A stretch of 64,000 nt of DNA from Thalassobaculum sp. OXR-137 (GCF_034377285.1 NZ_CP139715.1:2712001-2776000); one strand, 5' to 3'; shown: positions 24,812-34,997, counted from the stretch's first letter. Notes: generated by a model not told the origin, from the sequence alone. Made by a program: numbers and translations.

Positions 24812-26517
24812 GGGACGTCCTTTGCGGTCAGCGGGCGGGCCAGGGCCGCCTCGATGGTCGGCGCCATGGTCACCGCCGGCTCGGCGATCCCGTGGACGGC
24901 GAGCGAGCGGCGGATCTCGGCCGAGGCGCCGGTCAGCACGATCTCCACCCCGTTGCGTTTGGCGCGGGCGACCAGGCTCTCGATGGTGTTGGCGGCGGTA
25001 CTGTCGATGAAGGGCACGGCGGCGAGGTCGACGATCAGCCGGCGGTGGCTGTCGGCGATCCGGTCCAGTACCGAGCCGATGGAGGCGGCGGCCCCGAAGA
25101 AAAAGGCGCCGCTGATCCGGTAGACGACGGTGTCGCGGTCGGCGGCGGCCGCGTCATCGTAGTCGGCCCGGTCGTCCCGCTCGTCCTCGGCGACGAAGGG
25201 CACGGCACTCTCCACCGCCGTCACCTTGGACATGCGGTGGATGAACAGCACCGAGCCGAGCGCGAAACCGACGACGATGGCTTCGGTCAGGTCGCGGAAG
25301 ACCGTCAGCCCGAAGGTCGCCAGCAGCACCGCCGCGTCGCCCCGCGAGGCCCGCAGCAGGGTGTAGAACGCGTGTTTCTCCACCATGTTCCAGGCGACGA
25401 AGGCGAGCACGCCCGCCAGGGCCGCCAGCGGGATGTCGCTGGCCAGCGGCGCGGCGATCAGCACGAAGGCGAGCAGGAACACCGCATGGAGCATGCCCGA
25501 TACCGGGCCGTGGGCGCCGGCGCGCACGTTGGTGGCCGTGCGGGCGATGGTGCCGGTGACGCAGATCCCGCCGAACATGGCCGATCCGACATTGGCCACG
25601 CCCTGGGCCACCAGCTCGCAGTTGGAGCGATGGCGCCGGCCCGTCATGCCGTCGGCGACCACGGCGGAGAGCAGGGACTCGATGGAACCGAGCAGGGCGA
25701 AGGCGATGGCGGCCGGCAGCACGGCCTGCATCTTCTCCAGGGAGATCTCCGGCAGGGAGGGCAGCGGGAAGCTCTGCGGAATCCCGCCGAACACGCTGCC
25801 GATGGTTTCCACCGGTAGGCCAAAAACTGCAGTAGCCGCCGCCGATCCGGCCACGGCGATCAGCATCCCCGGCCAGTCCGGCCGCAGCCGCTTCAGGCCG
25901 ACGATCACGGCGATGGTGCCCAGCGACAGGGCGATCGCCGCGGCGTCGGCGGTGCCGAGCGCCTGGGCGAGAACGGGCAGCTTCTCCACCAGCGGTCCCG
26001 GCTCGCCGCCGTCGAGGCTGAGGCCCAGAAGCGGACGGATCTGGCTGGCGAAGATGATCACCGCAATCCCGGCGGTGAAGCCGACGGTGACTGGGTAGGG
26101 GATGAACTTGATGAAGGTGCCGAGCCGCAGCACGCCGATCAGGGCGAGGATCACGCCGGCCATCAGGGTCGCCAGGATCGTGCCGTCCATGCCGTGGGCC
26201 TGGACGGTGGCGGCGACCAGGACGATGAAGGCGCCGGCCGGCCCGCCGATCTGGAACCGGCTGCCGCCGAAGGCGGAGACCAGAAAGCCGCCGATTATCG
26301 CGGTGTAGAGTCCCTGGGCCGGGGAGGCGCCCGAGGCGATGGCGATGGCCATGGACAGGGGCAGGGCGACGATGGCGACCGTCAGCCCGGCGATGGCGTC
26401 GCGCCTGAGCTGGCCGGCGCCGTAGCCCTCGCGGAAAACGGTTAGCAGTTTGGGGGTGAAGAGCTCGAGGGTGCTCGGGGCGGCTGGCCTCGGAACGTCG
26501 TGGGTGCCTGCGGTCAT
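24808..26517 (-). CDS. SulP family anion transporter with STAS domain
   Basis: Inner-membrane anion transporter of 569 aa. About eleven to twelve membrane segments (~35-410) start with LTVAIVALPLSMAIAIASGA, and a C-terminal STAS domain (~435-545, with the LIVDLAAVPFIDSTAANTI helix) follows. SulP proteins move sulfate, bicarbonate or dicarboxylates; the anion cannot be called. It is translationally coupled to the downstream lactonase-type gene, an unusual pairing that hints at organic-anion uptake. Confidence 0.93.
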   Translation of the reverse strand: MTAGTHDVPRPAAPSTLELFTPKLLTVFREGYGAGQLRRDAIAGLTVAIVALPLSMAIAIASGASPAQGLYTAIIGGFLVSAFGGSRFQIGGPAGAFIVLVAATVQAHGMDGTILATLMAGVILALIGVLRLGTFIKFIPYPVTVGFTAGIAVIIFASQIRPLLGLSLDGGEPGPLVEKLPVLAQALGTADAAAIALSLGTIAVIVGLKRLRPDWPGMLIAVAGSAAATAVFGLPVETIGSVFGGIPQSFPLPSLPEISLEKMQAVLPAAIAFALLGSIESLLSAVVADGMTGRRHRSNCELVAQGVANVGSAMFGGICVTGTIARTATNVRAGAHGPVSGMLHAVFLLAFVLIAAPLASDIPLAALAGVLAFVAWNMVEKHAFYTLLRASRGDAAVLLATFGLTVFRDLTEAIVVGFALGSVLFIHRMSKVTAVESAVPFVAEDERDDRADYDDAAAADRDTVVYRISGAFFFGAAASIGSVLDRIADSHRRLIVDLAAVPFIDSTAANTIESLVARAKRNGVEIVLTGASAEIRRSLAVHGIAEPAVTMAPTIEAALARPLTAKDVP

Positions 26518-26685
26518 CGGACCGACCGATCCTGAGAGAGGTGGGAGCGCTCAGTCTGACAAGCCGGCCCCTCCGCCGCAATGGCCGCTCCGTCCCGCGG
26601 GACCTTCGGTCGCGGCTGGATCGGACGGAAGAGGGGGGACGAGGGGCGCGGTCCGAGTGCTCCTTTCTCCAATCCCCTTCTCCCC

Positions 26686-26741
26686 AACCGACTTCCTGGA
26701 TCAGCCCCGGCGTCAGGCCAGGGCCGTCCAGGAAGTCGGTT
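26686..26741. repeat. 15-bp perfect inverted repeat (REP-like hairpin)
   Basis: AACCGACTTCCTGGA (26686-26700) is perfectly repeated in inverse at 26727-26741, with a GC-rich 26-base centre that can form a secondary stem. It lies in the 246-bp gap between petR and the SulP gene, 23 bp after the petR stop on the minus strand. It may terminate petR or be a repeat of the REP type. The rest of the gap shows nothing I recognise. Confidence 0.7.
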
Positions 26742-26763
26742 AAATGATGGGGCGAGGTACGGC

Positions 26764-27480
26764 TCAGCTATCGGGCCGCAGCACGTAGCCGCGGCCGCGC
26801 ACGGTCTGCAGGAAGCGGGGGAATTTCGGGTCCGGTTCGATCTTCCGGCGCAGGCGGGTGATCTGCACGTCGACGGTGCGCACGTTCCCGCCGCCGTCCG
26901 GCGCCTCGCCTTCGCCCTCGGCCAGGTCCTCCCGGCTGAACACCGTGCCGGGCGCCGCGGCGAAGACCGCCAGCAGCGCGCCTTCGGACTCGGTCAGCCG
27001 CACCGGCTCCTCGCCCCGCCACAGCATGTTGCGGACCGGGTCGAAGCGGAACTCGCCGAAGGTGATCTCGCCGACCGGTTCGGCCGGTACAGGCAGGAGA
27101 GCGGGCCGCGAGACCCGGCGCAGGATGGTTCGGATCCGCAGCACCAGTTCGCGCGGCTCGAACGGTTTGGTCAGATAGTCGTCGGCGCCGCTTTCCAGTC
27201 CGGCGATCCGGTCCGAGCTCTCCCCCATGGCGGTGAGCAGCAGGATCGGCACCTGGGATTCCTCCCGCAGCGCCCGGGTCAGGTCGACGCCATTCTCGCC
27301 CGGCATCATGACGTCGAGGACGATCAGGTCGAAGACCAGGCTCTGGAGCTGGGCGCGGGCGGCCGCCGCATCGGCGGCGACGGAGACCCGGAAGCCGTTC
27401 TCCATGAGGAAGCGGCGCAGCAGGTTGCGCAGACGGGCGTCGTCGTCGACGGCCAGGATATGAGGGGCTTCCTCGCGCAC
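26764..27480 (-). CDS. petR: OmpR-family response regulator, PetR-like
   Basis: Two-domain regulator of 238 aa. The receiver (~1-120) has the acidic pocket DDD, phosphoacceptor Asp in IVLDVMMPG (~56), conserved Thr (LLLTA) and Lys (LTKPF). A winged-helix DNA-binding domain (~135-235) ends YVLRPDS. The GTG at 27480 lies 4 bp after the stop of the MarR gene. A MarR gene followed by an OmpR regulator matches the petP-petR pair that controls cytochrome bc1 genes in Rhodobacter; the name rests on this order and similarity. No cognate kinase is adjacent. Confidence 0.85.
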   Translation of the reverse strand: MREEAPHILAVDDDARLRNLLRRFLMENGFRVSVAADAAAARAQLQSLVFDLIVLDVMMPGENGVDLTRALREESQVPILLLTAMGESSDRIAGLESGADDYLTKPFEPRELVLRIRTILRRVSRPALLPVPAEPVGEITFGEFRFDPVRNMLWRGEEPVRLTESEGALLAVFAAAPGTVFSREDLAEGEGEAPDGGGNVRTVDVQITRLRRKIEPDPKFPRFLQTVRGRGYVLRPDS

Positions 27481-27484
27481 CGGC

Positions 27485-28042
27485 CTAGCGCTTGCCGCCG
27501 GCCACGTTGGCCCCGGACATCTTGTTGCCGACCCGCGCCACCGGCACATGGGTCGAGCTCCCGGAGACGTCGAACCGTTCGCGATCCGGCGCGTCGATGA
27601 TCCCGTGCAGCACCAGCTTGAAGCCCTGGACCGCGTCGGCCCCCGCCTTGCGGAAGGCGTCGGCGATGCGCTCGCGCTGGTCGGCGGTGAGCCGGCGCTC
27701 CAGGTCCACGCCCTTCTGGGTCAGGGTCAGCAGCCGCTGCCTCCGGTCGCGCTCGCCCGGGGTCTGGGTGATGAACTCCTCCTCCACCAGGTGGCTGAGC
27801 ACACGGCTCAGGCTCTGCTTGGTGATGCGCAGGATCTTCAGCAGCTCCGAGACGGTGATGCCCGGATTGCGGCCGACGAAATAGATCACCCGGTGGTGCG
27901 CCCGTCCGAGCCCGATCTCCGCCAGCATCTCGTCCGGTCCGCCGGTGAAGTCGCGATAGGCGAAGAACAGCATCTCAATCGCCTGGCGGAGCTCCTCCTC
28001 GCGCAGGAACAACGGATTCGCGACGCTTTTTACGTCAACCAT
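27485..28042 (-). CDS. petP: MarR family regulator, PetP-like
   Basis: Winged-helix regulator of 185 aa. The core ([20 protein letters not shown], then [19 protein letters not shown] and the RDRRQRLL wing) is well preserved; the C-terminus carries an extra ~30-residue tail. It is followed immediately by petR. The ATG is at the centre of a palindrome, GTCAAC-CAT-GTTGAC, and GGAAGAAAG precedes it. It is divergent from ilvE, the same neighbourhood seen in other alphaproteobacteria. Confidence 0.85.
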   Translation of the reverse strand: MVDVKSVANPLFLREEELRQAIEMLFFAYRDFTGGPDEMLAEIGLGRAHHRVIYFVGRNPGITVSELLKILRITKQSLSRVLSHLVEEEFITQTPGERDRRQRLLTLTQKGVDLERRLTADQRERIADAFRKAGADAVQGFKLVLHGIIDAPDRERFDVSGSSTHVPVARVGNKMSGANVAGGKR

Positions 28043-28048
28043 GTTGAC
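28034..28048. promoter_or_regulatory. Palindrome over the petP start codon
   Basis: GTCAAC and GTTGAC flank the petP initiation codon (28040-28042) as a perfect 6-3-6 palindrome. MarR proteins often bind such sites near their own start, so this could be an autoregulatory operator; with 6-bp arms chance is possible. Confidence 0.35.
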
Positions 28049-28168
28049 TTACTTTCTTCCGAATGTTAGTCGTTCGGCTTGATAAGGGTAACAATAGTAC
28101 ACGACTGTTGGGATTCGCGATGGTTTGTGACGGCGGAAACCCTTCGGCTTCAGGTAGGAAACGATACC

Positions 28169-29071
28169 ATGTCCTTGATTCCATTCGATGATCGCGATGG
28201 CTCGATCTGGTTCGACGGCCAGCTCGTTCCGTGGCGCGAAGCCTCTGTGCACGTTCTTACTCACGGGCTGCATTATGCCAGTTCCGTCTTCGAGGGCGAA
28301 CGCGTTTATGCCGGCAACATCTTCAAATCCCAGGAGCATACCGCCCGTCTGATCAAGTCGGCGGACACCCTGGACTTCGAGATCCCGTTCTCGGCCGCCG
28401 AGATCGAGACGGCCAAGCGCGCGGTCCTCGATTCCATGGGGATCGTCGACGGTTACATCCGTCCGGTCGCCTGGCGCGGCAGCGAGATGATGGGTGTGTC
28501 TGCCCAGCAGAACACCATTCATCTGGCGGTCGCTGCCTGGGAATGGCCGTCCTACTTCGATCCGGAAGCCAAGATGAAGGGCATCCGTCTGGCCCTGTCC
28601 AAGTGGCGCCGCCCGGCCCCTGAGACCGCTCCGGTCCATGCCAAGGCCGCCGGCCTGTACATGATCTGCACGCTGTCCAAGCACCGTGCCGAGAAGGACG
28701 GGTTCCACGACGCCATGATGCTGGACTACCGCGGCTACGTGGCCGAGGCGACCGGCGCCAACGTGTTCTTCGTGATGAAGGACGGCCGGGTCCACACCCC
28801 GACCCCGGACTGCTTCCTCAACGGCATCACCCGGCGCACCGTGATCGACCTGCTGAAGGCGCGCGGCGTCGAGGTGGTCGAGCGGCACATCATGCCGGAA
28901 GAGATGGCCGACGCCGAAGAGTGCTTCCTGACCGGCACGGCCGCCGAGGTGACCCCGGTCGGCTCTGTCGCCGACTACACCTTCACCCCGGGCGCGCTGA
29001 CCCGCCAGATGGTCGAGGACTACGACGCCCTGGTCCGCCGGCCGGCTTCCGCCGCGGTCGCCGCCGAGTAA
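28169..29071 (+). CDS. ilvE: Branched-chain amino acid aminotransferase
   Basis: PLP enzyme of 300 aa that makes valine, leucine and isoleucine from their keto acids with glutamate. Fold-type IV marks are clear: HGLHYASSVFEGERVY (~33-47), PLP lysine K159 in VHAKAAGLYM, and FLTGTAAEVTPV near the C-terminus. The ATG at 28169 has AGGAAA seven bases upstream. An intrinsic terminator follows, so it is a single-gene unit, divergent from petP-petR. Confidence 0.96.
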   Translation: MSLIPFDDRDGSIWFDGQLVPWREASVHVLTHGLHYASSVFEGERVYAGNIFKSQEHTARLIKSADTLDFEIPFSAAEIETAKRAVLDSMGIVDGYIRPVAWRGSEMMGVSAQQNTIHLAVAAWEWPSYFDPEAKMKGIRLALSKWRRPAPETAPVHAKAAGLYMICTLSKHRAEKDGFHDAMMLDYRGYVAEATGANVFFVMKDGRVHTPTPDCFLNGITRRTVIDLLKARGVEVVERHIMPEEMADAEECFLTGTAAEVTPVGSVADYTFTPGALTRQMVEDYDALVRRPASAAVAAE

Positions 29072-29098
29072 GCAGCACCCGCTGACCGAACCAGGAGA

Positions 29099-29131
29099 CG
29101 GCCGCCTTCGGGCGGCCGTTTTCGTTTCTCT
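29099..29131 (+). terminator. Intrinsic terminator of ilvE
   Basis: A 9-bp stem (ACGGCCGCC / GGCGGCCGT) closed by a TTCG tetraloop is followed by TTTCGTTTCTCTT. It lies 28 bp after the ilvE stop. Confidence 0.88.
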
Positions 29132-29255
29132 TGTCTCGTGAAGCTCTAGGGGCCCGGTTCCGGGACGGAACGGGGGGCGGGGGTGATGCGTTGCCCTGCA
29201 AATGTCGGGCGGCGGCCCGCAGCCCGGCCGAACCTGCAACGGGAGCGAGACGGCT

Positions 29256-29693
29256 ATGAAACTGTCACATGGAACCTGGGTGATGGTGCTGGACGGCGAG
29301 AAGTACCTGCTGCTGCGCAACCGCGGCGACGCGGACATTCTCGACCTGCGCGTGGTCGAGCACGAAGAGATCGATAATCCGCCGACCCACGATCAGGGAA
29401 CCGAGCAGCCGGGCCGCAAGGCCGATGCCGGGCTGGGGCGCAGTGCGGTCGAGCAGACCGACTGGCACGCGCTGGAAAAGGCCAATTTCGCCGGCGACGT
29501 GGCCGATCGGCTGAAGAACTGGGCCCTGAAGAACCGGTTCAAAGAGCTGCTCGTCTGTGCCGATCCGAGGACTCTCGGAACGATCCGTCCGAAGTATCAC
29601 AGCGAGGTCTCGCGCCGGCTCATCGGGGAGATCGACAAGGACCTGACCTCCCTGCCGGTGGATGAAATCGAACGTATCGTCGGGGCCGCCTGA
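29256..29693 (+). CDS. Host attachment family protein (PF10116-like)
   Basis: Soluble protein of 145 aa of the family named for proteins required for attachment of Agrobacterium-type bacteria to host cells. Family marks are the MKLSHGTWVMVLDGEKYLLL start, GTEQPGRKAD, and LLVCADPRTLGTIRPKYH with VSRRLIGEIDKDLT. Most members are of unknown function in free-living bacteria, and there is no phage context. The ATG at 29256 is preferred; GGGAG precedes it by about ten bases. It converges on the histidine kinase gene. Confidence 0.85.
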   Translation: MKLSHGTWVMVLDGEKYLLLRNRGDADILDLRVVEHEEIDNPPTHDQGTEQPGRKADAGLGRSAVEQTDWHALEKANFAGDVADRLKNWALKNRFKELLVCADPRTLGTIRPKYHSEVSRRLIGEIDKDLTSLPVDEIERIVGAA

Positions 29694-29708
29694 CGGCCGG
29701 CAGCGGTG

Positions 29709-31040
29709 TCAGACCGCGTCTGCAAGGTCCGGCGCGGATTGCGGTGACGCCAGGGGCAGGCAGATCACCACGATGGTGCCTTCGCCCGGCGTGCTCTGGA
29801 TCGACAGATTGCCACCGAAGGCCTCCACCAGCAGCTTGGTGATGGACAGGCCCAGGCCGGTTCCCTCGTGTTTGCGCGTATAGGCCGTCGCCACCTGCCC
29901 GAACGGCTGCAAGGCCAGTTCGATCTCGTCCGGCGCCATGCCGATCCCCTTGTCCGACACCCGGATTTCCACGGTCGTAGGCGAGATCATGGCCGCGTCG
30001 ACGCGGGCCTCTGTGTTGGGGGCGGAGAATTTCACGGCATTGGACAGCAGATTGAGGATGATCTGGCGGAACTTCACCGGGTCGATCTCCACGACCGAGG
30101 GAACGTCGGCGGACACGCTGGACCGGATCCTGACGTCGCGGCGGCTGGCCGAGGCCGCGGCGACGGCGATGCATTCGGCGATCTCGGCGCGCAGATCGAC
30201 AGGCTCGATAGACAGGTCGAAATGTCCGCTCTCCAGCTTCGCCACGTCGAGGATCTCGTTGACGATCGACAGCAGGTGCCGGCCGCTGGAGTTGATGTCG
30301 GCTGCGTAGGATTTGTAGCGCGGGTTCACCGGTCCGAACACCTCGCTGCCGATGACATCGGAGAAGCCGATGATCGCGTTCAGGGGCGTCCGCAGTTCGT
30401 GGCTCATATTGGCGACGAACTCGGACTTCATCTGATTGGCCGCCTCGGCTCGGTTGCGCTCGCGTTGGGTCATCTCGAGCGCTTCGGAGGTCTTGGCGAT
30501 CTGGGTTCGCAGGTTGCGCTCCGTGAGGACCAGCTTCGCCAGCGCCGTTCGCAACGCCCGCAGCGGAAAGATGTCGACGCAGAAGAACACGGCCATGCCG
30601 AGTCCCGCGCCGATCAGGCTCATGACAGCCAGCAGTTTCAGAAACGGGAACAAGCTCCTGGTCACCGTGACGGTCCCCAGGGCCTGGTCGGCCATGACGA
30701 TGGGGTGCGTCGCCGATTGGGTAACCGTGCCTTGCCCATCGCCGATGCGCGCGATCTCCTCTCCGTCGGCGACGCGCACGATCTGCTGGGTGTCGGAATC
30801 CGGGGCCAGGGGACCGAGGAGGCGATGACCGTTGTAGCGCCACGACGGTCCCTGGATGTAGGCGAACTTTGCGAGGCTCTCGGCAGCGATATGGGCCTGC
30901 CGCTCCAGCATCCTGTCTTGGCCGAGGTAGGCTGTGATCCCGAAAACCGTCGGGAAGGCGACGGCGGTCGCCGTCCCGACCGCCAGAGACAGGATTCGGA
31001 CAATCCTGCGAACCCGCCTGTATGAGTGTGTGGTTTCCAT
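29709..31040 (-). CDS. Membrane sensor histidine kinase
   Basis: A 443-residue kinase. Two membrane helices (~15-38 and ~132-156) enclose a small ~93-residue periplasmic sensor region; a linker coiled coil follows, then HisKA (phospho-His214 in [16 protein letters not shown]) and HATPase_c ([23 protein letters not shown]). No receiver is attached and no response regulator is adjacent, so the partner is elsewhere. The ATG at 31040 is 29 bp after the periplasmic binding-protein gene, so the two form an operon; the binding protein probably passes a signal to the kinase (inference). Confidence 0.92.
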   Translation of the reverse strand: METTHSYRRVRRIVRILSLAVGTATAVAFPTVFGITAYLGQDRMLERQAHIAAESLAKFAYIQGPSWRYNGHRLLGPLAPDSDTQQIVRVADGEEIARIGDGQGTVTQSATHPIVMADQALGTVTVTRSLFPFLKLLAVMSLIGAGLGMAVFFCVDIFPLRALRTALAKLVLTERNLRTQIAKTSEALEMTQRERNRAEAANQMKSEFVANMSHELRTPLNAIIGFSDVIGSEVFGPVNPRYKSYAADINSSGRHLLSIVNEILDVAKLESGHFDLSIEPVDLRAEIAECIAVAAASASRRDVRIRSSVSADVPSVVEIDPVKFRQIILNLLSNAVKFSAPNTEARVDAAMISPTTVEIRVSDKGIGMAPDEIELALQPFGQVATAYTRKHEGTGLGLSITKLLVEAFGGNLSIQSTPGEGTIVVICLPLASPQSAPDLADAV

Positions 31041-31069
31041 CCGGAGGGACTTCTTCGGACCGAACCCGG

Positions 31070-31906
31070 TTACTTCACCGGCACGGCTTCTCGATCCGCC
31101 ATGATCCTCAGCCCATCCCCGGATCGCAGAAAATCCAGGAAGCCGGTCGCTGCCGGCGACGGGCCCCGGAGTTTGACGAAACACACCTGAAGCGGGAAGG
31201 GATACGCGCCCGTCGCGGCGTCGGCGGCGGTCGGCGCCCGGCCGTCGATCGGGACGACGTTGAGATCCAGTTGCTCGCTGCGGATCTGCAGCAGGGTCGT
31301 GATCGCGAACGAGCCGGCAATCCTGGCCGCCAGGGCGGCGTTCTCCTGGTCCGTCTTGCCGATGGCGATCCCCCGGCGCGTGAAGGCCCGGTCGAAGGCC
31401 TGCTGCAGGTCAGGCACCCGGGAGGCGAGATAGGGATGCTCGGATCCGCTATGGGGCCTCAGAATGACCTTCAACGGCGTTCCATCCGCCCAAGTGGGTG
31501 CGGGATCCCTGTAGATTGCCGGCAGATCTCTGACCGCGATGCTGTTGGGGGCAGGGTGGGAGGTGGCGAAGACCAGGGCAGTGATCAGACACAGGGTAAC
31601 GTCCAGGCCTCCGGCAGTTTCCCGGCTCGTCAGCGGGCGACCGGCAAGACCGATATCGATGGCGCCGTCGGCCAGGGCCTGCATGCCGCCGGTCGAACCC
31701 ATGCTGGGCAGGACCTCCACCCCCACGCCCGGTGTCTGGGCGGTGTAAGCGCGCCCGAGATCTCGGGCGAGTGCCAGCCCCATGCCGGTGCCGCCGATAC
31801 GGATGGTGGATTCAGCTCGGGCTGACTGGAAGGCGGAGGCTGCCAGAATCAGCACCAGAGAGGCGAGTGCGCCGAGCCCGCCATGCCTCATACGGAAATC
31901 TGTCAC
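31070..31906 (-). CDS. PstS-like periplasmic binding protein
   Basis: Secreted receptor of 278 aa with a signal peptide ([20 protein letters not shown], cut at ARA). The mature part begins [21 protein letters not shown] with [20 protein letters not shown], the layout of PBP-like proteins related to PstS/ModA. No ABC transporter genes are near; the downstream partner is a histidine kinase. The GTG at 31906 is chosen because GAGGAGG lies five bases before it; ATG 31891 is the alternative. An AT-rich block at 31960-31990 could be the promoter. The ligand is unknown. Confidence 0.83.
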   Translation of the reverse strand: MTDFRMRHGGLGALASLVLILAASAFQSARAESTIRIGGTGMGLALARDLGRAYTAQTPGVGVEVLPSMGSTGGMQALADGAIDIGLAGRPLTSRETAGGLDVTLCLITALVFATSHPAPNSIAVRDLPAIYRDPAPTWADGTPLKVILRPHSGSEHPYLASRVPDLQQAFDRAFTRRGIAIGKTDQENAALAARIAGSFAITTLLQIRSEQLDLNVVPIDGRAPTAADAATGAYPFPLQVCFVKLRGPSPAATGFLDFLRSGDGLRIMADREAVPVK

Positions 31907-32012
31907 CAAATCCTCCTCGCCATGGCCGACCCGGTCTGCGGGGGCGTAGGAAGAATACAGCGATTTAGATTTAGTTTTAATTAATTCCCGTAAACCAACT
32001 CGGGGCGTTGGT

Positions 32013-32948
32013 TCACGCCGTGGCCGGCAGCAGGTCGTCCGCGTAGACGTCGTCCACGTCGACGATGGCATAGGCGCTCGGATCGGCGAACAGCGCGCGC
32101 AGGGCGGCGTTGTTGATCTGGTGGCCGGCCTTCACCGCATCCACATGGCCGATCAGCGGCGCACCGGCCAGATACAGGTCGCCGACGCAGTCCAGCACCT
32201 TGTGGCGCACGAACTCGTCCTTGAAGCGCAGGCCGCCTTCGTTCAGCACCGTGTCGCCGTCGATGACGACCGCGTTGTCCAGGCTGCCGCCGCGGGCGAG
32301 GCCGTTGGCCTGCAAATACTCGACCTCGTGCAGAAAGCCGAAGGTGCGGGCCTGGGCGATCTCGTGGCGGAAGGTGCCGTTGACCATCTCCACGCCGAGC
32401 GAGGCATGGCCGATCGCCTTGCTGTCGAAGTCGATCTCGAAGTCGATAGCGTAGCTGTCGGCCGGGCTCAGCGTGACCCGCTTGCCGTCCATGTCCACCG
32501 TCACCGGCTTACGGATCTCGATGGCGCGGCGCGGCGCGTCCTGTTCGGCGATGCCGGCGCAGTCGATCAGGAAGACGAAGGGCTCAGACGACCCGTCCAT
32601 GATCGCGACTTCCGAGCCGTCGATCTCCACCAGCGCGTTGTCGATCTCGCAGCCGGCGAAGGCAGCCATCAGGTGCTCGACCGTGCCGACGCGCACATCG
32701 TCCTCATTGGCGATGACGGTGCACAGGCGGGTATCGACCACGTTGTCGTAGCGTGCCGCGATGAACGGGTTGCGGTCCTGGATGTCGGTGCGGTGGAAGA
32801 CGATGCCGTGATTGATCGGCGCAGGGCAGAGACGCATGGTGATCTGCGTGCCCGAGTGGAGCCCGACCCCGCGACACGGGATGGCCCGCTTGAGCGTCTT
32901 CTGACGGGACGCTGCGGCGTATCCTGGAAATCGTGTCGCCATGATCAC
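32013..32948 (-). CDS. lpxC: UDP-3-O-acyl-N-acetylglucosamine deacetylase
   Basis: Zinc enzyme of 311 aa that commits UDP-GlcNAc to lipid A synthesis. Conserved residues are present: His in GTVEHLMAAF (~92), and His/Asp in RHKVLDCVGD (~250-254), with the catalytic HQIN segment at KAGHQINNAALRAL. Its place right after ftsZ is standard for proteobacteria. A terminator between ftsZ and lpxC means it likely has its own promoter in the 165-bp gap. Start may be ATG 32948 or 32942. A 7-bp stem (31993-31999 / 32007-32013) sits at its stop codon. Confidence 0.96.
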   Translation of the reverse strand: MIMATRFPGYAAASRQKTLKRAIPCRGVGLHSGTQITMRLCPAPINHGIVFHRTDIQDRNPFIAARYDNVVDTRLCTVIANEDDVRVGTVEHLMAAFAGCEIDNALVEIDGSEVAIMDGSSEPFVFLIDCAGIAEQDAPRRAIEIRKPVTVDMDGKRVTLSPADSYAIDFEIDFDSKAIGHASLGVEMVNGTFRHEIAQARTFGFLHEVEYLQANGLARGGSLDNAVVIDGDTVLNEGGLRFKDEFVRHKVLDCVGDLYLAGAPLIGHVDAVKAGHQINNAALRALFADPSAYAIVDVDDVYADDLLPATA

Positions 32949-33001
32949 TGTCGAGCCTCAATCATTCCATGTTCTAGGTCTACTTCCGTATCCCAAGCGG
33001 A

Positions 33002-33044
33002 CAAAAAGCGACCCCGGTAGATTTAGCAATCCGACCGGGGTCGC
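33002..33044 (-). terminator. Intrinsic terminator of ftsZ
   Basis: On the minus strand an 11-bp perfect stem (GCGACCCCGGT / ACCGGGGTCGC; 33034-33044 with 33008-33018) with a 15-base loop is followed by TTTTTGT. It lies 70 bp after the ftsZ stop and ends the division/cell-wall operon. Confidence 0.93.
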
Positions 33045-33113
33045 GGAAGTCACTCTTTGTTACAGACTGTTACCGAAATTACAGCGCTGTATCAAAGAGT
33101 TATAGGGCGATGC

Positions 33114-34763
33114 TCAATTGGCCTGACGACGCAGGAAGGCCGGAATGTCGAGCATCTCGTCTTCGTTCTGGCTGGCCCGCACCCGATCGCCGGGGTTGAG
33201 CGCGCCGAGACGCGGCTGGGCGGCCTGAGCCGGCGCCGGACGCTGGGCCTGCTGCGGCTGCGGGGCCGGGGCCTCCGCCGGCTTGTCGTTCTTCAGGCCG
33301 AGCCCGGTGATCTGCCGGAACAGACCGGCGCTGCGGGACTTCGGAGCCGCGTCGGCGGCTTCGGCCCGGGTGGCGTTGACCATGTCGCTGCCGCGGAACG
33401 GGTCCGCCGCCTTCGGGGTCATGTCCGGACGACGCTGCGGCACCGTCGAGGCGGTCGGCCGGAAGGCGTCGGGAGCGACCTTCGCCACGGCCGGGGCCGC
33501 CGCGTCGACGATCTCGACCTTCTCGATCCCGGTCTCCTCCTGATCGTCCTCGGCGGAGTCCAGAGACGCCACCTCGGCGAAGTCGTCGGCATCCGGGAAG
33601 GACAGCTCGCCGATGCCGCTCTCGGCCTGACGGGTGATGTCCAGGGTGGACATGGACGCGGCCGGCTTCGGGGCCGGGGCCATCGGGGCGGCCTCGGCGC
33701 GGATCGCGGTCTCCGGCATGGGCTCCGGCTCCGGCTGCTTGACCGGGCGCGGGGTGACGACCGAGAGCTGCGGACGCGGCTTGGCGACCTGGCCTTCGGC
33801 GGCGATTCCGGTGGCGACCACGGAGACCCGCATCACCCCTTCCATCTTCTCGTCGAAGGTGGAGCCGAAGATGATGTTGGCGTCGCTGTCCACTTCCTCG
33901 CGGATGCGGTTGGCCGCCTCGTCGACCTCGAACAGGGTCATGTCGAAGCCGCCGGTGATGTTGATCAGCACGCCCTTCGCACCCTTCATGGAGGCGTCTT
34001 CCAGGAGCGGGTTGTTGATCGCGGCCTCGGCGGCGTCGATGGCGCGCTTCTCGCCGCTGGCCTCGCCGGTGCCCATCATCGCCTTGCCCATCTCGCTCAT
34101 GACCGTGCGGATATCCGCGAAGTCGAGGTTGATCAGGCCCGGCATGACCATCAGGTCGGTGACGCCGCGCACACCGGAGTGCAGCACGTCGTCCGCCATG
34201 TTGAAGGCGTCCGCGAAGGTCGTCTTCTCGTTGGCGATCCGGAACAGGTTCTGGTTCGGGATAATGATCAGCGTGTCGACGTAGCTGGTCAGCTCCTCGA
34301 TGCCGCCCTCGGCCAGGCGCATGCGGTGATGGCCTTCGAAGTGGAACGGCTTGGTGACCACGCCGACGGTCAGGATGCCGCGCTCGCGCGCCGCCCGGGC
34401 GATGACCGGGGCCGCACCGGTGCCGGTGCCGCCGCCCATGCCGGCGGTGATGAAGCACATGTTGGCGCCGTTCAGGGCGTCGAGGATCTCCTCGATCGAC
34501 TCCTCGGCGGCGGCCCGGCCGACATCCGGACGGGAGCCAGCGCCGAGACCCTGGGTGACCTCGGCCCCGAGCTGGATGCGCCGCTCGGCCATGGACTGCT
34601 TCAGCGCCTGGGCGTCGGTGTTGGTCGAGATGAAGTTCACACCGCCGAGATTGGCGCTGATCATGTTGTTGACGGCATTGCAACCGGCGCCGCCGACACC
34701 GACGACGGTGATGTTCGGGGCCAGCTCGTTGTCTTCGTTGGGGACAGTGATGTTGATGGTCAT
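33114..34763 (-). CDS. ftsZ: Cell division protein FtsZ
   Basis: Tubulin-like GTPase of 549 aa that forms the Z-ring. The N-terminal GTPase domain has the GGGTGTG tubulin signature (110-116) and the T7 loop NLDFADIR; a ~210-residue disordered, Pro/Ala-rich linker (~325-530) leads to the C-terminal peptide [12 protein letters not shown] that binds FtsA. Length matches alphaproteobacteria (longer than E. coli). The ATG at 34763 has GGAGG six bases upstream. A 234-bp gap separates it from ftsA and likely holds an ftsZ promoter. Confidence 0.97.
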   Translation of the reverse strand: MTINITVPNEDNELAPNITVVGVGGAGCNAVNNMISANLGGVNFISTNTDAQALKQSMAERRIQLGAEVTQGLGAGSRPDVGRAAAEESIEEILDALNGANMCFITAGMGGGTGTGAAPVIARAARERGILTVGVVTKPFHFEGHHRMRLAEGGIEELTSYVDTLIIIPNQNLFRIANEKTTFADAFNMADDVLHSGVRGVTDLMVMPGLINLDFADIRTVMSEMGKAMMGTGEASGEKRAIDAAEAAINNPLLEDASMKGAKGVLINITGGFDMTLFEVDEAANRIREEVDSDANIIFGSTFDEKMEGVMRVSVVATGIAAEGQVAKPRPQLSVVTPRPVKQPEPEPMPETAIRAEAAPMAPAPKPAASMSTLDITRQAESGIGELSFPDADDFAEVASLDSAEDDQEETGIEKVEIVDAAAPAVAKVAPDAFRPTASTVPQRRPDMTPKAADPFRGSDMVNATRAEAADAAPKSRSAGLFRQITGLGLKNDKPAEAPAPQPQQAQRPAPAQAAQPRLGALNPGDRVRASQNEDEMLDIPAFLRRQAN

Positions 34764-34997
34764 GCGTGCCTCCGGGGTAGCGTCAAATCTTGGCGGGGTG
34801 GGGGGAGCGGCCGTCGCCGCGGGAGTCGTCGATGGTCGAGTGTCCGTCGCCGGTGGGGTCGGCGGCGGAGGAAGGTTGCGGGTCGCGCGAAACGACGTTT
34901 CTCGCCTGACGGCGCCAGCAGGAGCCGTGAGCACCGACCGAGGGCTGGACGGTGATGGAGCGGGGGTGTGCGGGGGAATGCGAGGATCGTTCGCGCA

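Noticed and set aside
29256-29693. Phage remnant suggested by the name host attachment protein
   Set aside because: No other phage gene is near; this family is chromosomal and widespread.
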